From Lepidostoma basale (Eukaryota; Arthropoda; Insecta; Trichoptera; Lepidostomatidae): a DNA stretch of 64,000 bases. The position numbers were made by a program, and so were the translations under genes. The stretch spans positions 1 through 64,000 of the forward strand of contig JAHDVF020000463.1 in the NCBI GenBank assembly GCA_022606425.2, in the 5' to 3' direction. The notes under the pieces are model-generated. The model was not told the origin of the DNA. It was given only the letters and a program-made list of their open reading frames with translations, and searched no databases. This document shows positions 22,672 through 35,184 of the stretch, piece after piece. The stretch's first letter is position 1. Every line of letters starts with the position of its first letter.

Positions 22672-24195
22672 AGTAAACAAAATGAACACTGTAATATCAG
22701 AAATGTAACAAAATGAACACTGTAATATCAGAAGTGTAACAAAATGAACACTGTAATATCAGAAGTGTAACAAAATGAACACTGTAATATCGGAAGTGTA
22801 ACAAAATGAACATTGTAATATCAGAAGTATAACAAATGTACACTGTAATATCAGAAGTGTAACAAAATGAACACTGTAATATCAGAAGTGTAACAAAATC
22901 AACACTGTAATATCAGAAGTGTAACAAAATGAACACTGTAATATCAGAAGTGTAACAAAATGAACATTGTAATATCAGAAGTGTAACAAATGTACACTGT
23001 AATATCAGAAGTGTAACAAAATGAACACTGTAATATCGGAAGTGTAACAAAATGAACATTGTAATATCAGAAGTATAACAAATGTACACTGTAATATCAG
23101 AAGTGTAACAAAATGAACACTGTAATATCAGAAGTGTAACAAAATGAACACTGTAATATCGGAAGTGTAACAAAATGAACATTGTAATATCAGAAGTGTA
23201 ACAAAATGTAAAAATACAACAAAGTAATAAAATACACTGTAATATCAGAAGTGTAACAAAATGAACACTGTAATATCAGAAGTGTAACAAAATCAACACT
23301 GTAATATCAGAAGTGTAACAAAATGAACACTGTAATATCAGAAGTGTAACAAAATGAACATTGTAATGTCAGAAGTGTAACAAATGTACACTGTAATATC
23401 AGAAGTGTAACAAAATGAACACTGTAATATCGGAAGTGTAACAAAATGAACATTGTAATATCAGAAGTATAACAAATGTACACTGTAATATCAGAAGTGT
23501 AACAAAATGAACACTGTAATATCAGAAGTGTAACAAAATGAACACTGTAATATCGGAAGTGTAACAAAATGAACATTGTAATATCAGAAGTGTAACAAAA
23601 TGTAAAAATACAACAAAGTAATAAAATACACTGTAATATCAGAAGTGTAACAAAATGAACACTGTAATATCAGAAGTGTAACAAAATCAACACTGTAATA
23701 TCAGAAGTGTAACAAAATGAACACTGTAATATCAGAAGTGTAACAAAATGAACACTGTAATATCAGAAGTGTAACAAAATGAACACTGTAATATCAGAAG
23801 TGTAACAAAATGAACACTGTAATATCAGAAGTGTAACAAAATGAACACTGTAATATCAGAAGTATAACAAATGTACACTGTAATATCAGAAGTGTAACAA
23901 AATGAACACTGTAATATCGGAAGTGTAACAAAATGAACATTGTAATATCAGAAGTATAACAAATGTACACTGTAATATCAGAAGTGTAACAAAATGAACA
24001 CTGTAATATCAGAAGTGTAACAAAATCAACACTGTAATATCAGAAGTGTAACAAAATGAACACTGTAATATCAGAAGTGTAACAAAATGAACATTGTAAT
24101 ATCAGAAGTGTAACAAATGTACACTGTAATATCAAAAGTGTAACAAAATGAACACTGTAATATCGGAAGTGTAACAAAATGAACACTGAAAATTT
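22672..24195. repeat. 31-32-bp satellite (about 48 units) with 394-bp higher-order period
   Basis: Units CACTGTAATATCAGAAGTGT plus AACAAAATGAA, with GGAAGTG, ACATTG and shorter TGTACACTG variants. The irregular marker AAAATGTAAAAATACAACAA recurs at 23203 and 23597, a spacing of 394 bp, with the same variant order between, so long blocks were duplicated as units. Open frames of 89 residues on the minus strand repeat with this spacing and are artefacts. Confidence 0.95.
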
Positions 24196-24224
24196 TACAA
24201 ATATAACAAATTCATCCACCAAAA

Positions 24225-24345
24225 TTATCCAAAACCTCCGAGAATCAAGAGAGAATGGAATGCTACATTACTCTATCTAGAACACATCTCTCTACCTTCT
24301 TCCTCAATCATACAGTGAGTCATACATACACGTTGATTGTTCAGA
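24225..24345 (-). mobile_element. LINE-B scrap, minus
   Basis: Antisense words GAGAATGGAATGCTACATTA and CATACAGTGAGTCATACATA correspond to the RCMNVEEA end. A few decayed 31-bp satellite units follow to about 24475. Confidence 0.55.
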
Positions 24346-24474
24346 AGTATCAGAAGTGTAACAAAATGGACACTGAAAATATAAGTGTAATAATAATTAT
24401 TATCCCTGAAAATATCAGAAATATAACAAAACTGTCAATGTACACTGAAATATCAGAAATATAACATAATTATC

Positions 24475-24765
24475 AAATCAAATCAGTTTATTTCATCAAC
24501 AGACATTACAAAATTAAAATTTAAGGCATCTATTGAGAACAGGTAGAATAATATATTGTGTATAGTATACTACCAGAAACGCATGAGAGATGGTTCCACA
24601 TTAGGAAGACAGGATACTCTCCAGAATTAAGAGTATTTGCCTTCTGAACGTACTTTCACTAATATGAAAGACGTCGATCTCGAGGAGACCGCGTTCAGCA
24701 GATTAATTGCTCTTCCCACTGGTGTCACCAGAGGCAGGTTGGTTCTGGCGGCCGGATTATACACC
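24475..24765 (-). mobile_element. LINE-E 3' end, minus
   Basis: Tail complement ATCAAATCAAATCAGTTTAT followed by the same body as 9840-10330 and 27293-27795, including CATGAGAGATGGTTCCACAT and TGAAAGACGTCGATCTCG. Confidence 0.75.
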
Positions 24766-24985
24766 AAAATTATCCAAAACCATCGAAAACCAAGGGGAAT
24801 GGAATGCCACATTACTTTATCCTGACACACCTCTCTATATTCCTCCTCAATTATACAGCGAGTCATACATGCACGTCGATTGTTCTGACTTCTAACATGA
24901 CAGACCTTTAATATTTGATTATTTTGGTCATGCCATGATTTCCTCAGATTTTCCTTGAGTGCACAATCCGTTCAACAAATGACGA
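24766..24985 (-). mobile_element. LINE-B 3' fragment, minus
   Basis: Antisense LINE-B from GGAATGGAATGCCACATTAC to TTCCTTGAGTGCACAATCCG. Decayed, in several frames. Joined directly to the LINE-E copy. Confidence 0.65.
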
Positions 24986-25410
24986 AATGAATATCATAAA
25001 TATAACAAAATTATCATTAAATCAATCACTAAATAGTCACTAAAGGTGTTTATAATGATATCTTGTGGTCCCAATACAACCCTGCTATACTTTTCTTTTG
25101 TTTCGTGACTTCAAACAATATATTTGGTAAAGCGAAAATCAAATATTCTTATATAAATCTAAACTTTAATGTTATTATATGTCTTCAATAGTCAGTTTGA
25201 TCTGTTTCTCGGAGTCACAGAGACGTCACAATAGAGGATAGAGCGATTTATCGATTGTAAGTAATCATTTACATCTATTATTGTTTAATAATGTTGAAAA
25301 CGTCAGTTTTCAAAAAGTTTAATATTTCATAGAGTTTGAACAGTTTATCTATGCATGTGTCAGAGTATTAAATAAGTACTTACCATTATTTTACCGGTGA
25401 TGTGTGGTAA
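24986..25410. other. AT-rich spacer
   Basis: No supported feature. Confidence 0.3.
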
Positions 25411-26310
25411 GTACACATTGCTTCTAATAACTTTAATATCTCTATAGATATAATTAATACTGGAACAAGATTTCACCTGTTCCTCCGCTATACGCATTCA
25501 TTGAAATAATTATATTATCACATAATAAATACTTGCAGCTAGTACACATTGCTTCTAATAACTTTAATATCTCTATAGATATAATTAATACTGGAACAAG
25601 ATTTCACCTGTTCCTCCACATTTACGCATCCATTGAAATAATTATATTATCACATAATAAATACTTGCAGCTAGTACACATTGCTTCTAATAACTTTAAT
25701 ATCTCTATAGATATAATTAATACTGGAACAAGATTTCACCTGTTCCTCCGTTATACATTTACGCATCCATTGAAATAATTATATTATCACATAATAAATA
25801 CTTGCAGCTAGTACACATTGCTTCTAATAACTTTAATATCTCTATAGATATAATTAATACTGGAACAAGATTTCACCTGTTCCTCCGTTATACATTTACG
25901 CATCCATTGAAATAATTATATTATCACATAATAAATACTTGCAGCTAGTACACATTGCTTCTAATAACTTTAATATCTCTATAGATATAATTAATACTGG
26001 AACAAGATTTCACCTGTTCCTCCGTTATACATTTACGCATCCATTGAAATAATTATATTATCACATAATAAATACTTGCAGCTAGTACACATTGCTTCTA
26101 ATAACTTTAATATCTCTATAGATATAATTAATACTGGAACAAGATTTCACCTGTTCCTCCGTTATACATTTACGCATCCATTGAAATAATTATATTATCA
26201 CATAATAAATACTTGCAGCTAGTACACATTGCTTCTAATAACTTTAATATCTCTATAGATATAATTAATACTGGAACAAGATTTCACCTGTTCCTCCGTT
26301 ATACTATATG
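25411..26310. repeat. Sat138 array (about 6.7 units)
   Basis: Tandem units of about 130-138 bp with GTACACATTGCTTCTAATAA, CTTTAATATCTCTATAGATA and TTTCACCTGTTCCTCCGTTA. The last five units are almost identical. It ends about 110 bp before the first coding exon of the coiled-coil gene. Related to the dispersed element DE (55695-55815). Confidence 0.93.
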
Positions 26311-26428
26311 TAACACTATTCCTGCTTATGTATTCGTGAGCGCAATAAATACAAGTTACTTGTTCTCTTGCATAATTTAAATAACTTACTTATTAAATCC
26401 AAAAGGCTTTTTTTTTCAGACCTGAAAA

Positions 26429-29400
26429 ATGTCGTTCAAAGTCAAAAGATCCAATGTTCGATTCCAATTGGGACCTCTTCAGAAACCAGTGTTTGAGGTA
26501 AGTAAAGAAGATAGACCGCCACACTCTTCCATCCTGACACGCTCCTCTAGCCTTCATATCCATACAGCGTGTCGTGCACTGTTCCCGCTTCTAACACAAC
26601 AGGCAGAGACGGTGGACCGCCACACTCTTCCATCATGACACGCTTCTCTAGCCTTCACATCCATACAGCGTGTCGTGCACTGTTCCTGCTTCTAACACAA
26701 TAGGCAGAGACGGTGGACCGCCACACTCTTCCATCCTGACACGCTTCTCTAGCCTTCACATCCATACAGCGTGTCGTGCACTGTTCCTGCTTCTAACACA
26801 ATAGGCAGAGACGGTGGACCGCCACACTCTTCCATCCTGACACGCTTCTCTAGCCTTCACATTCATACAGCGTGTCGTGCGCTGTTCCCGCTTCTAACAC
26901 AATAGGCAGAGACGATGGATGACACACTCTTCCATCCTGACACGCTCCTCTAGCCTTCACATCCATACCACGTGTCGTGCACTGTCGCTTCTAACACAAT
27001 AAGCAGAGACGGTGGACCGCCACACTCTTCCATCCTGACACGCTTCTCTAGCCTTCACATCCATACAGCGTGTCGTCCACTGTTCCCGCTTCTAACACAA
27101 TAGGCAGAATCAAACAGTAACGTTCTTGAACCTTGTTCGTTTGATTATCCCATAGCCTTCGGAATGAACTCTTACTAAAGACTTTTTTGTTATAATTGTA
27201 TACGAATTTTGTTATTTGTTCTGCCATATAATGGGTAAGCCAGAGGTTCCCAATCTTTTTAACCTGTAGACCCCTTACCGATTTTTTTCAAATCAAATCA
27301 AATCAAATCAGTTTATTTCATCAACAGACATTACAAAATTAATTTTTAAGACATCTATTGAGAACAGGTAAAATAATATATTGTGTATAGTATACTACCA
27401 GAAACGCATGAGAGATGGTTCCACATTAGGAAGACAGGATACTCTCCAGAATTAAGAGTATTTGCCTTCTGAACGTACTTTCACTGATATGAAAGACGTC
27501 GATCTCCGAAGAGACCGCGTTCAGCAGATTGATTGCTCTTCCCACCGGTGTAACCAGAGCCAGGTTGGTTCTGGCGGCAGGTAGGTAAAAAAATCTATGC
27601 TGGCGCTGTCGGAGATATCTGTCGGGAACAAAAAGACCTACACCCTCCAGCACGGCTGAGTTTTCAAAATATCCCCTAATTAGTCTAAAGATATTATGAG
27701 AAACCCGTCTCTTCCAAGCTGCAGAGAATTAGACCCCAACATTCCTAAAAGAAACGCAGTGGGATAGAGCCTTTTCTGTTTTGTGTAGACCCCTTGCAAT
27801 GCCGTCTTGAAAGTATTTACCAGGCCGTAATCACATAGAAAATATTTGCAACATGGAGCTATTATAGGCCGTTAGTGTGTGCCTCGTGCCGTGATCTCGT
27901 ATTTTATTTCCATTATAAATGTGAAATAAATGTAAAATACGACTACGATCGAATTATTATTCCTTATATACGTGTTACAAATATTTTAATATACTACATT
28001 TGTGTTTCCGCAGTGCCTAACTAACTAACCATCACGCCGTTTCACCGAAGGGGTAGGCAGAAAGAATGGACTGCCACACTTTTCTCTCCTGACATATTTC
28101 TCAATTCGCTTCCTCAACATTCATACATCGTGTCATGCACGCGCGTCGATTTCTCTGACTCCTCACATGGCCGACATTCAATATTTTATTTATTTGATCG
28201 TGCCACGTTTTCCTCGGTCTTCCTCTATTTCTGGTTCCATTTACATCATTGACATATAATTTTTTTACCATTCTTTCTTCATTCATTCTTTCCATTTGTC
28301 CAAACCATCTTAATGATCCTTTCATTATTTTGTTCATGACACCATCATTCGCACCGCATTCACTTCTCATATTTTCATTCGACACTCTATCATACACAGA
28401 GTATCCACATATTCGTCTAAGAGATCTCATTTCTACTGCATTTATTCTACTTTCATCCTTCTTTTGCCAGTTCCATGCTTCGCTTCCATACATAAGGGTC
28501 GGTAGAAGAACACCATTGTGCACTGCCATTCTAGCTTTTTTTTTATAGGTTTTTGTTTGCGATGACAACTTTAAGTGCACCATTCACTTTGTTGCCTGCC
28601 CCAACCCTTCTTTCAATATCCCTCTCCACTCTCCCATCTCTTGTAAACATACTACCCAAATACACAAACTCAACTACTTGCTCCAAATTTTCACCATTCA
28701 CGCTAATGTTGCAGACTGTCGTGGTTTCTTCCTTTTCAAAAATCATTACCTTGGACTTGTTCACATTCATCATCAGATCATTTCGCATGCATACCTCATA
28801 CAGTGCCGGTATGTCAATTTTACCTTCTCCTCGTGCCGGGCCATCTGTAAAGTATTTATATGCATTTCCTTCAGTGTGTTTACTTTATAAAAGTACTAGT
28901 AATATATTGAACACACATTGAATTGTATAATATAGTTTGTGTACAACTTTGATATGTAAAATGTTCAAAATAATCTTTCGATATAACCTCAAAATTCATA
29001 GTATATTAACTTCAACATTTGTAACACATAAAGCTCAAAATTCATAATAATAATGACTAATGCCGTTCTCGTTGCGGATAGTGCGGACGAATTACAAGTC
29101 TTGGTGTCGAGAATGTATGAGGTATGCAAGTCAAACGATTTAATGATGAATGTCGGAAAGTCAAAGGTGTTAGTTTTTGAAAGGGAAGAGCAAATGACAG
29201 TTTGTAATATAACTGTAAATGAAGAGAACTTGGAACAGGTGAGGGAATTTGTGTATTTAGGTAGCATGTTCACAGCAGATGGCCGAACGGATAGTGACGT
29301 CGAAAGAAGGGTTGGTGCGGGTAACAAAGTGAATGGAGCTTTAAAAATAGTTATTGGAAACAAGAATTTATCAATGAAAGCGAAAACGGCCGTTCATAAT

Positions 29401-32400
29401 GGAATTCTGGTCCCAACCCTAATGTATGGAAGCGAAGCATGGAATTGGCAAAAGAAGGATGAGAGTAGAATAAATGCGGTAGAGATGAGGTCCCTAAGAC
29501 GTATGTGTGGTAGAACGATATACGACAGAATCTCAAATGCTGATATAAGAAAGGAATGTAGAGCGGATGAAGGTAGCTGCGTTGGTTCGTACATATGGAA
29601 CGCATGGATGGAGAAAGAATGGTTAAGAAAGTATACGTTAATGATGTAAATGGGGTACAAAGTCGAGGCAAACCGAGGAAAACATGGCATGACTAAATTA
29701 ATCAAATTTTAAAGGTTGGTCATGTTAGAAGTCGGAGGAATCGACGTGCGTGTATGACTCGTATGAATGTGGAGGAAGCTAGAGAGGTTTGCCAGGATAG
29801 AGTAGTGTGGGGGTCCATTCTCTCTGCCTACCCCTGCGGCAAACGGCGTGATGGTTTGTTTGTTAATGCAATAATATCGTTGGAAATGTTTATGTTTATT
29901 AATTGTTTCGAAAAATTAGCGGTATTTTTACCAAAATTATCTGACATTTGACAGCTGTCAGAACTATCGGACCCAGACTTATAAACTTAACATTGCAGCT
30001 TGATAAACATAGATTCGAGACGACATTGTATAGACCCCTTTGGGAATGTTTGGTCTGAACGATAAAATATGACTTGCATTTACTTTTCAAATAACAATAT
30101 CGATTTCATAACGCATTGACCTCTTGCTTATTAACCCATTAACTCCCAGCGCTTAATATTTAGGGGGAAAAATGTTTACAAGAGACGGAAAAATGGAGAA
30201 AGACATCGAAAGAAGGGTGGGTGCTGGGAATAAAATAAATGGCGCACTCAAAGTCATTACTGCAAATAGAAATATATCCACAGAAGCAAAGATGGCAGTA
30301 CACAATGGAGTTCTGGTGTCCAGAGAGAAAACGTATTTTCTGCCATGTAAAAATTCTGTTTCCATATTCTGTTTCCAATTTGCATCTTCGTCTCTATTGA
30401 GATACAATTAATTCTTGAATTGATAGCCCGCAATGGGTGAAATCCAGTTGTTCGTCTACAAGTATTTGTATACATTCAAAATGTTGTAAAATTATAGCAT
30501 ATAGATTGGAGTGACATCTCCAGGCGATTTCTAGCAATGCGCTAAATGGCGGTAGCCACATTGCCTTAAAAAGATCTTCTGCTTAATGCTTAAAAATACA
30601 ATCTTCGTAGATGGCGTTAGTGTGTAGATTGAATGAACTACCATGCAAAGGGTGGTTTTGCAGATTAACATATATACAACTTCCAAAAATTTGTCAGACG
30701 TGGTGGTCATAAGAAAAAATGTGGAATGGGGGAAATTGTATTACATAAAGCGTGCGCTTAACCCAACCAATAGGTCATAAGTCCTGTAAACACCTTGATC
30801 AACCATATTCTATTTCCAATTTGCATCTTCGTCTCTATTGAGAAACAATTGATTCTTCGTGTAAAAAATGTTTAAAAGTAGGATAAATGCCGTAGAAATG
30901 AGGTCACTAAGAAGGATGTGCGGAAAAATAATGTATGATAGAAAGCGGATGAATGCGTGATAAATAAAATCAAGAAAGGGTCACTTAGATGGTTTGGACA
31001 TATGGAACAAATGGATGAGGGAAGAATGGTTAAAAAGATATATACAAGTAGTGTGAATGGGAAAAGAAGGAAGGGAAGGAAGGCCAAGGAAGACATGGCA
31101 TGACCAAATAAATCAACTAAGTAGAAGGAACAATCGACGATCGTGCATATCACGATGTGTGAATGTAGAAAAGGCGCGAAAGTTATGTCAGGATAGAACA
31201 ATGTGGCGATCCATCCTCTCTACTTACCTCTCCGGGGAAACGGCGTGATGGTTAGTTAGTTAGTTTGTTAGCGATGACAACTTTAAGTGCATCATTCAAT
31301 ATGTTGCCTGCCCCAACCCATTTTCAATATCCCTCTCCACTGTAAGCATACTTCCCAAATAAACAAATCTATCAACTTGTTCCAGATTTTCACCATTTCA
31401 TGGCGATTATAAAATTATATAAATAGTTGTTTTTTTCTCGTTTTATTGGGGTATAAACGGGTTATATTTGCTAGAGAAGTGTTACCTTTTCGACATGTTT
31501 TAAAAACATGATTCTACAAATTAATTTCATACCGAATCAAGAGGAACTGGGTTGTATCAAATGTTGAGAATGCATGACATGCTGTATGAATGTGACGGAT
31601 AGAGAAGCGCGTCAAGATGGAAGAGTGTAGCGGTTCATCGTCTCTGTCTATTGTGTTAGAAGCGGTAACAGTGCACGACACGCTGTATGATTTAAAAGGC
31701 TAGAGAAGCGCGTCAGCATGGAAGAGTGTGGCGGTCCACCGTCTCTGCCTATTGTGTTAGAAGCGGGAACAGTGCGTGACACGCTGTATGGATGTGAAGG
31801 CTAGAGAAGCGTGTCAGGATGGAAGAGAGTGGCGGTTCACCGTCTCTGCCTATTGTGTTAGAAGCGGGAACAGTGCACGACACGCTGTATGGATGTGAAG
31901 GCTAGAGAAGCGTGTCACGATGGAAAAGTGTGGCGGTCCATCGTCTCTGCCTATTGTATTAGAAGCGTTGCATGACACGTCATATGAATGTGAAGGCTAG
32001 AGAAGCGTGTTAGGATGGAAGAATATGACAATCCATTGTTTGTCGACCTAGCGTTACAAATGGCAATCATTTTCGGCCTCTTATGAAGTACGAGACCGAA
32101 ATTAGTGCTAATCTCTATGGCAAGTTATTTGCATTTAGAACACTCAGTGCTTTTAACACCGCTGGTCGAGACAGTTTACATTTTTCTTATACTAAAAGAA
32201 GTTATATCGCAAATATTTTTCGGCATAAAAAGGTTAATATTATATTGTTTGTTTGTTCTTTGGGGGATGTGGTGAGAGTTAAAAGCAGTGGAGGTTTCAG
32301 CGTTTATTGCAGATCACAAATAATTATACGTTAACAGTATTATGTACTCGTGATGGAGCGTGCGCCTGGACGTCGATAGCAGCTGGGGCTGATGGCTCGC

Positions 32401-35134
32401 TGGGCAGTAGCGTCGGTCGGCTGGAGCGAAGACTCGTCGGAAGTTACGTGGCGTAGCAGTATAGACAGTAGCGTAGCTCGGTGGGAGAGTCGGTTAGAAG
32501 TCGCAAGAAGGAATACTGTCCATGGTGGTCGGATGTATCGCTTTTATATGCTTTGCTTCTCTTTTCACACGATGCTCTGCTCTAGTGACCTAGTGACCTG
32601 TGTGAATAAATCTGGGCCCCGATTTATCACTTTTGATAAGTAGGTCCTAAGTCAGGCGTTTTCGGTTATTCGTGTAATATATTTCATCATGAAATATGCT
32701 GATTCAGCAGTCGAAGTCCACTTATATGGGTTATTCATTTAACCCCGACAGTTCTTATTCTTCTATTTATTGATGTAGACGTTGTTAGTTGTTTCTTAAG
32801 AGATATTGGCCTGCTGTGAGGTTAGGCTGTTCCCAGCTGTTGATCTTACCTTGGGGTTGGATGTGAAATACAATGAGGAGTCCAGATGATATTAGTTCAT
32901 TTAAAATAAGGAAAATATTTATTTCTTCTATGTTCACCATACTTTGTGCTATAGATGTTTTATTTGTGTATGTTTCACAATAACAATAACAACAACAACA
33001 AAGCATCACGCCGTTTCACCGCAGGGGTAGGCAGAGAGAATGGACCGCCACACTACTCTATCCTTACACACCTCTCTAGTTTCCTCCACATTCATACAGC
33101 GAGTCATACACACACGTAGATTCTTCCGGCTTCTGACATGACCAACCTTTAAAATTTGATTAATTTGGTCATGCCATGTTTTCCTCGGTCTACCTCGACT
33201 CCGTACTCCATTTACATCGTTAACGTATACTTTTTTTAACCATTCTTTTTTCACCCATGCGCTCCATATGTCTGAACCAACGCAGCAATCCTTTCATAAT
33301 ACCTTCTTCCGCTCTAAATTCCTTTCTAATATCAGCATTTGAGATTCTGTCGTACATCGTTCTACACACGTGCGTCTTAGAGACCTCATCTCTACCACAT
33401 TTATTCTGCTCTCATCTTTCTTCTGCCAGTTCCATGCTTCGCTTCCAAACATAAGGGTCTATGTTTTATTATATCTTTATAACATCTATCAAAACTGATA
33501 ACTTTTTTTGAATAGATTTAAAATGCGCCTAAAATGGGATTTAAAATCAATTAATTTAGAAAGATAAAACAAAATAGTCGGACGGGCTTGCCTTACTGGT
33601 TGACCCTAGGCACGCCACCACCTGTAATGCATGCAAGTCGATTATTCTGACTCCCTACATGATCGACAAATTATATCATTCGCATGTAATTTCTTTATCA
33701 TTTATTCTTCATTCATTATTTCCTCGTGCTTAAGGAGGTTCACCCATGTGACAGCCTGTTTTTTTAAGCATTTTTAGGGAATTTTTTTTGACGACCAGTA
33801 AAAAGATAGAACTTTTAGTTTTTTAACCGTTTATTTATATGTATTTTAAGAGTATGCATATAAATTTTTAGCCAAAAATATCCGATAGAACGTGAGTTAT
33901 AGCGCTCTGAACACACCCACCTCGCAAAAATGGATGCTCACTTCCTCCACGATTCCGGCTGATTGGGTTATCTGAAATAAATTTTTAACTAACTAACTAA
34001 CCATCACGCCGTCTCCCCGAAGGGGTAGGCAGAAAGAATGGACTGCCACACCTTTCTTTCCTGACATATTTCTCTCGCTTCCTCAACATTCATACATCGT
34101 GTCATGCACGCGCGTCGATTTCTGACTCCTCACATGGCCGACATTCAATATTTGATTTATTTGATCGTGCCACGTTTTCCTCGGTCTTCCTCTATTTCTG
34201 GTTCCATTTACATCATTAACATATAATTTTTTTACCATTCTTTCTTCATTCATTCTTTCCATATGTCCAAACCATCTTAATGATCCTTTCATTATTTTGT
34301 TCATGACACCATCATTCGCACCGCATTCACTTCTTATATTTCTTCTTAAATAAATTTTTTTTAAGGCAAAATGGACTATATTCAATTGAAAATACCAAAA
34401 ATTGGATTTTTGGTAGACCTCTGAAGAAATAATTTTGAATTTCATAATTTTTGTTATGTTTTTGTTTTATAATAAAAAAATTAAAATATTAAGAATTTTG
34501 AAATGATAGTAGACCATTCCGTGCGTCTATATGTGCTGAGTCTACTCTATAAATTTGAAGTCAGAGCGGCGCAGGACAGGGACAGGTTCACCGAGGTGAT
34601 CGTCAACGTTGGGGGGACCCGACAGGGCACTTGAAGAAGAAGAAGAAGGAGGATTAGTTCCATACACCCGGCTAACCTATAGCGCCGCTTGGAGACAAGG
34701 ACTCCGTCTTTGCTCCCAGTCTTGTACCAACTATTGTAATGTTATTACATTAACTGTTATATGTACCAACCTGTGACTTGCATTTGCAAAACGAACCACA
34801 TCACTGCTACAGTAATATGCAATCCGTCTTCCAGAAGAACACCACCACCTTCCAGAATGTGATGAAAGATACTGGAGCCTTCCAGGAACCCGGCAGAGAC
34901 TCAGGAGCCCCGAGTCCAGACATCTCCAGTTCTCTTCAACCGGCTTCCATGCGCCTTCTGCACAACCAATCTCGTGAGATCAAATAAATAAATATTTTTT
35001 TAATAAAATTTGTGGCTTATTGCTATCCATTTACTCTTATTGTTTCATTTTATTTAATTTTATTGGAAAAAACAAGTTGGGTTATTAGGAATACATGATA
35101 TTGACATCTTACAAGTTTTTAGTTTCAATGGTGT

Positions 35135-35184
<50 letters not shown>

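Noticed and set aside
22913..24222. Minus-strand 89-residue open frames, two almost identical
   Set aside because: By-product of the 31-bp satellite and its 394-bp block duplication.
32045..32765. LTR retrotransposon
   Set aside because: Only end-like words and a possible polyadenylation signal are present; no second LTR or coding part. Kept only as a weak solo-LTR remark.
34778..34987. 69-residue open frame ending in AATAAA
   Set aside because: No recognised motif, no clear gene context; left as unassigned.
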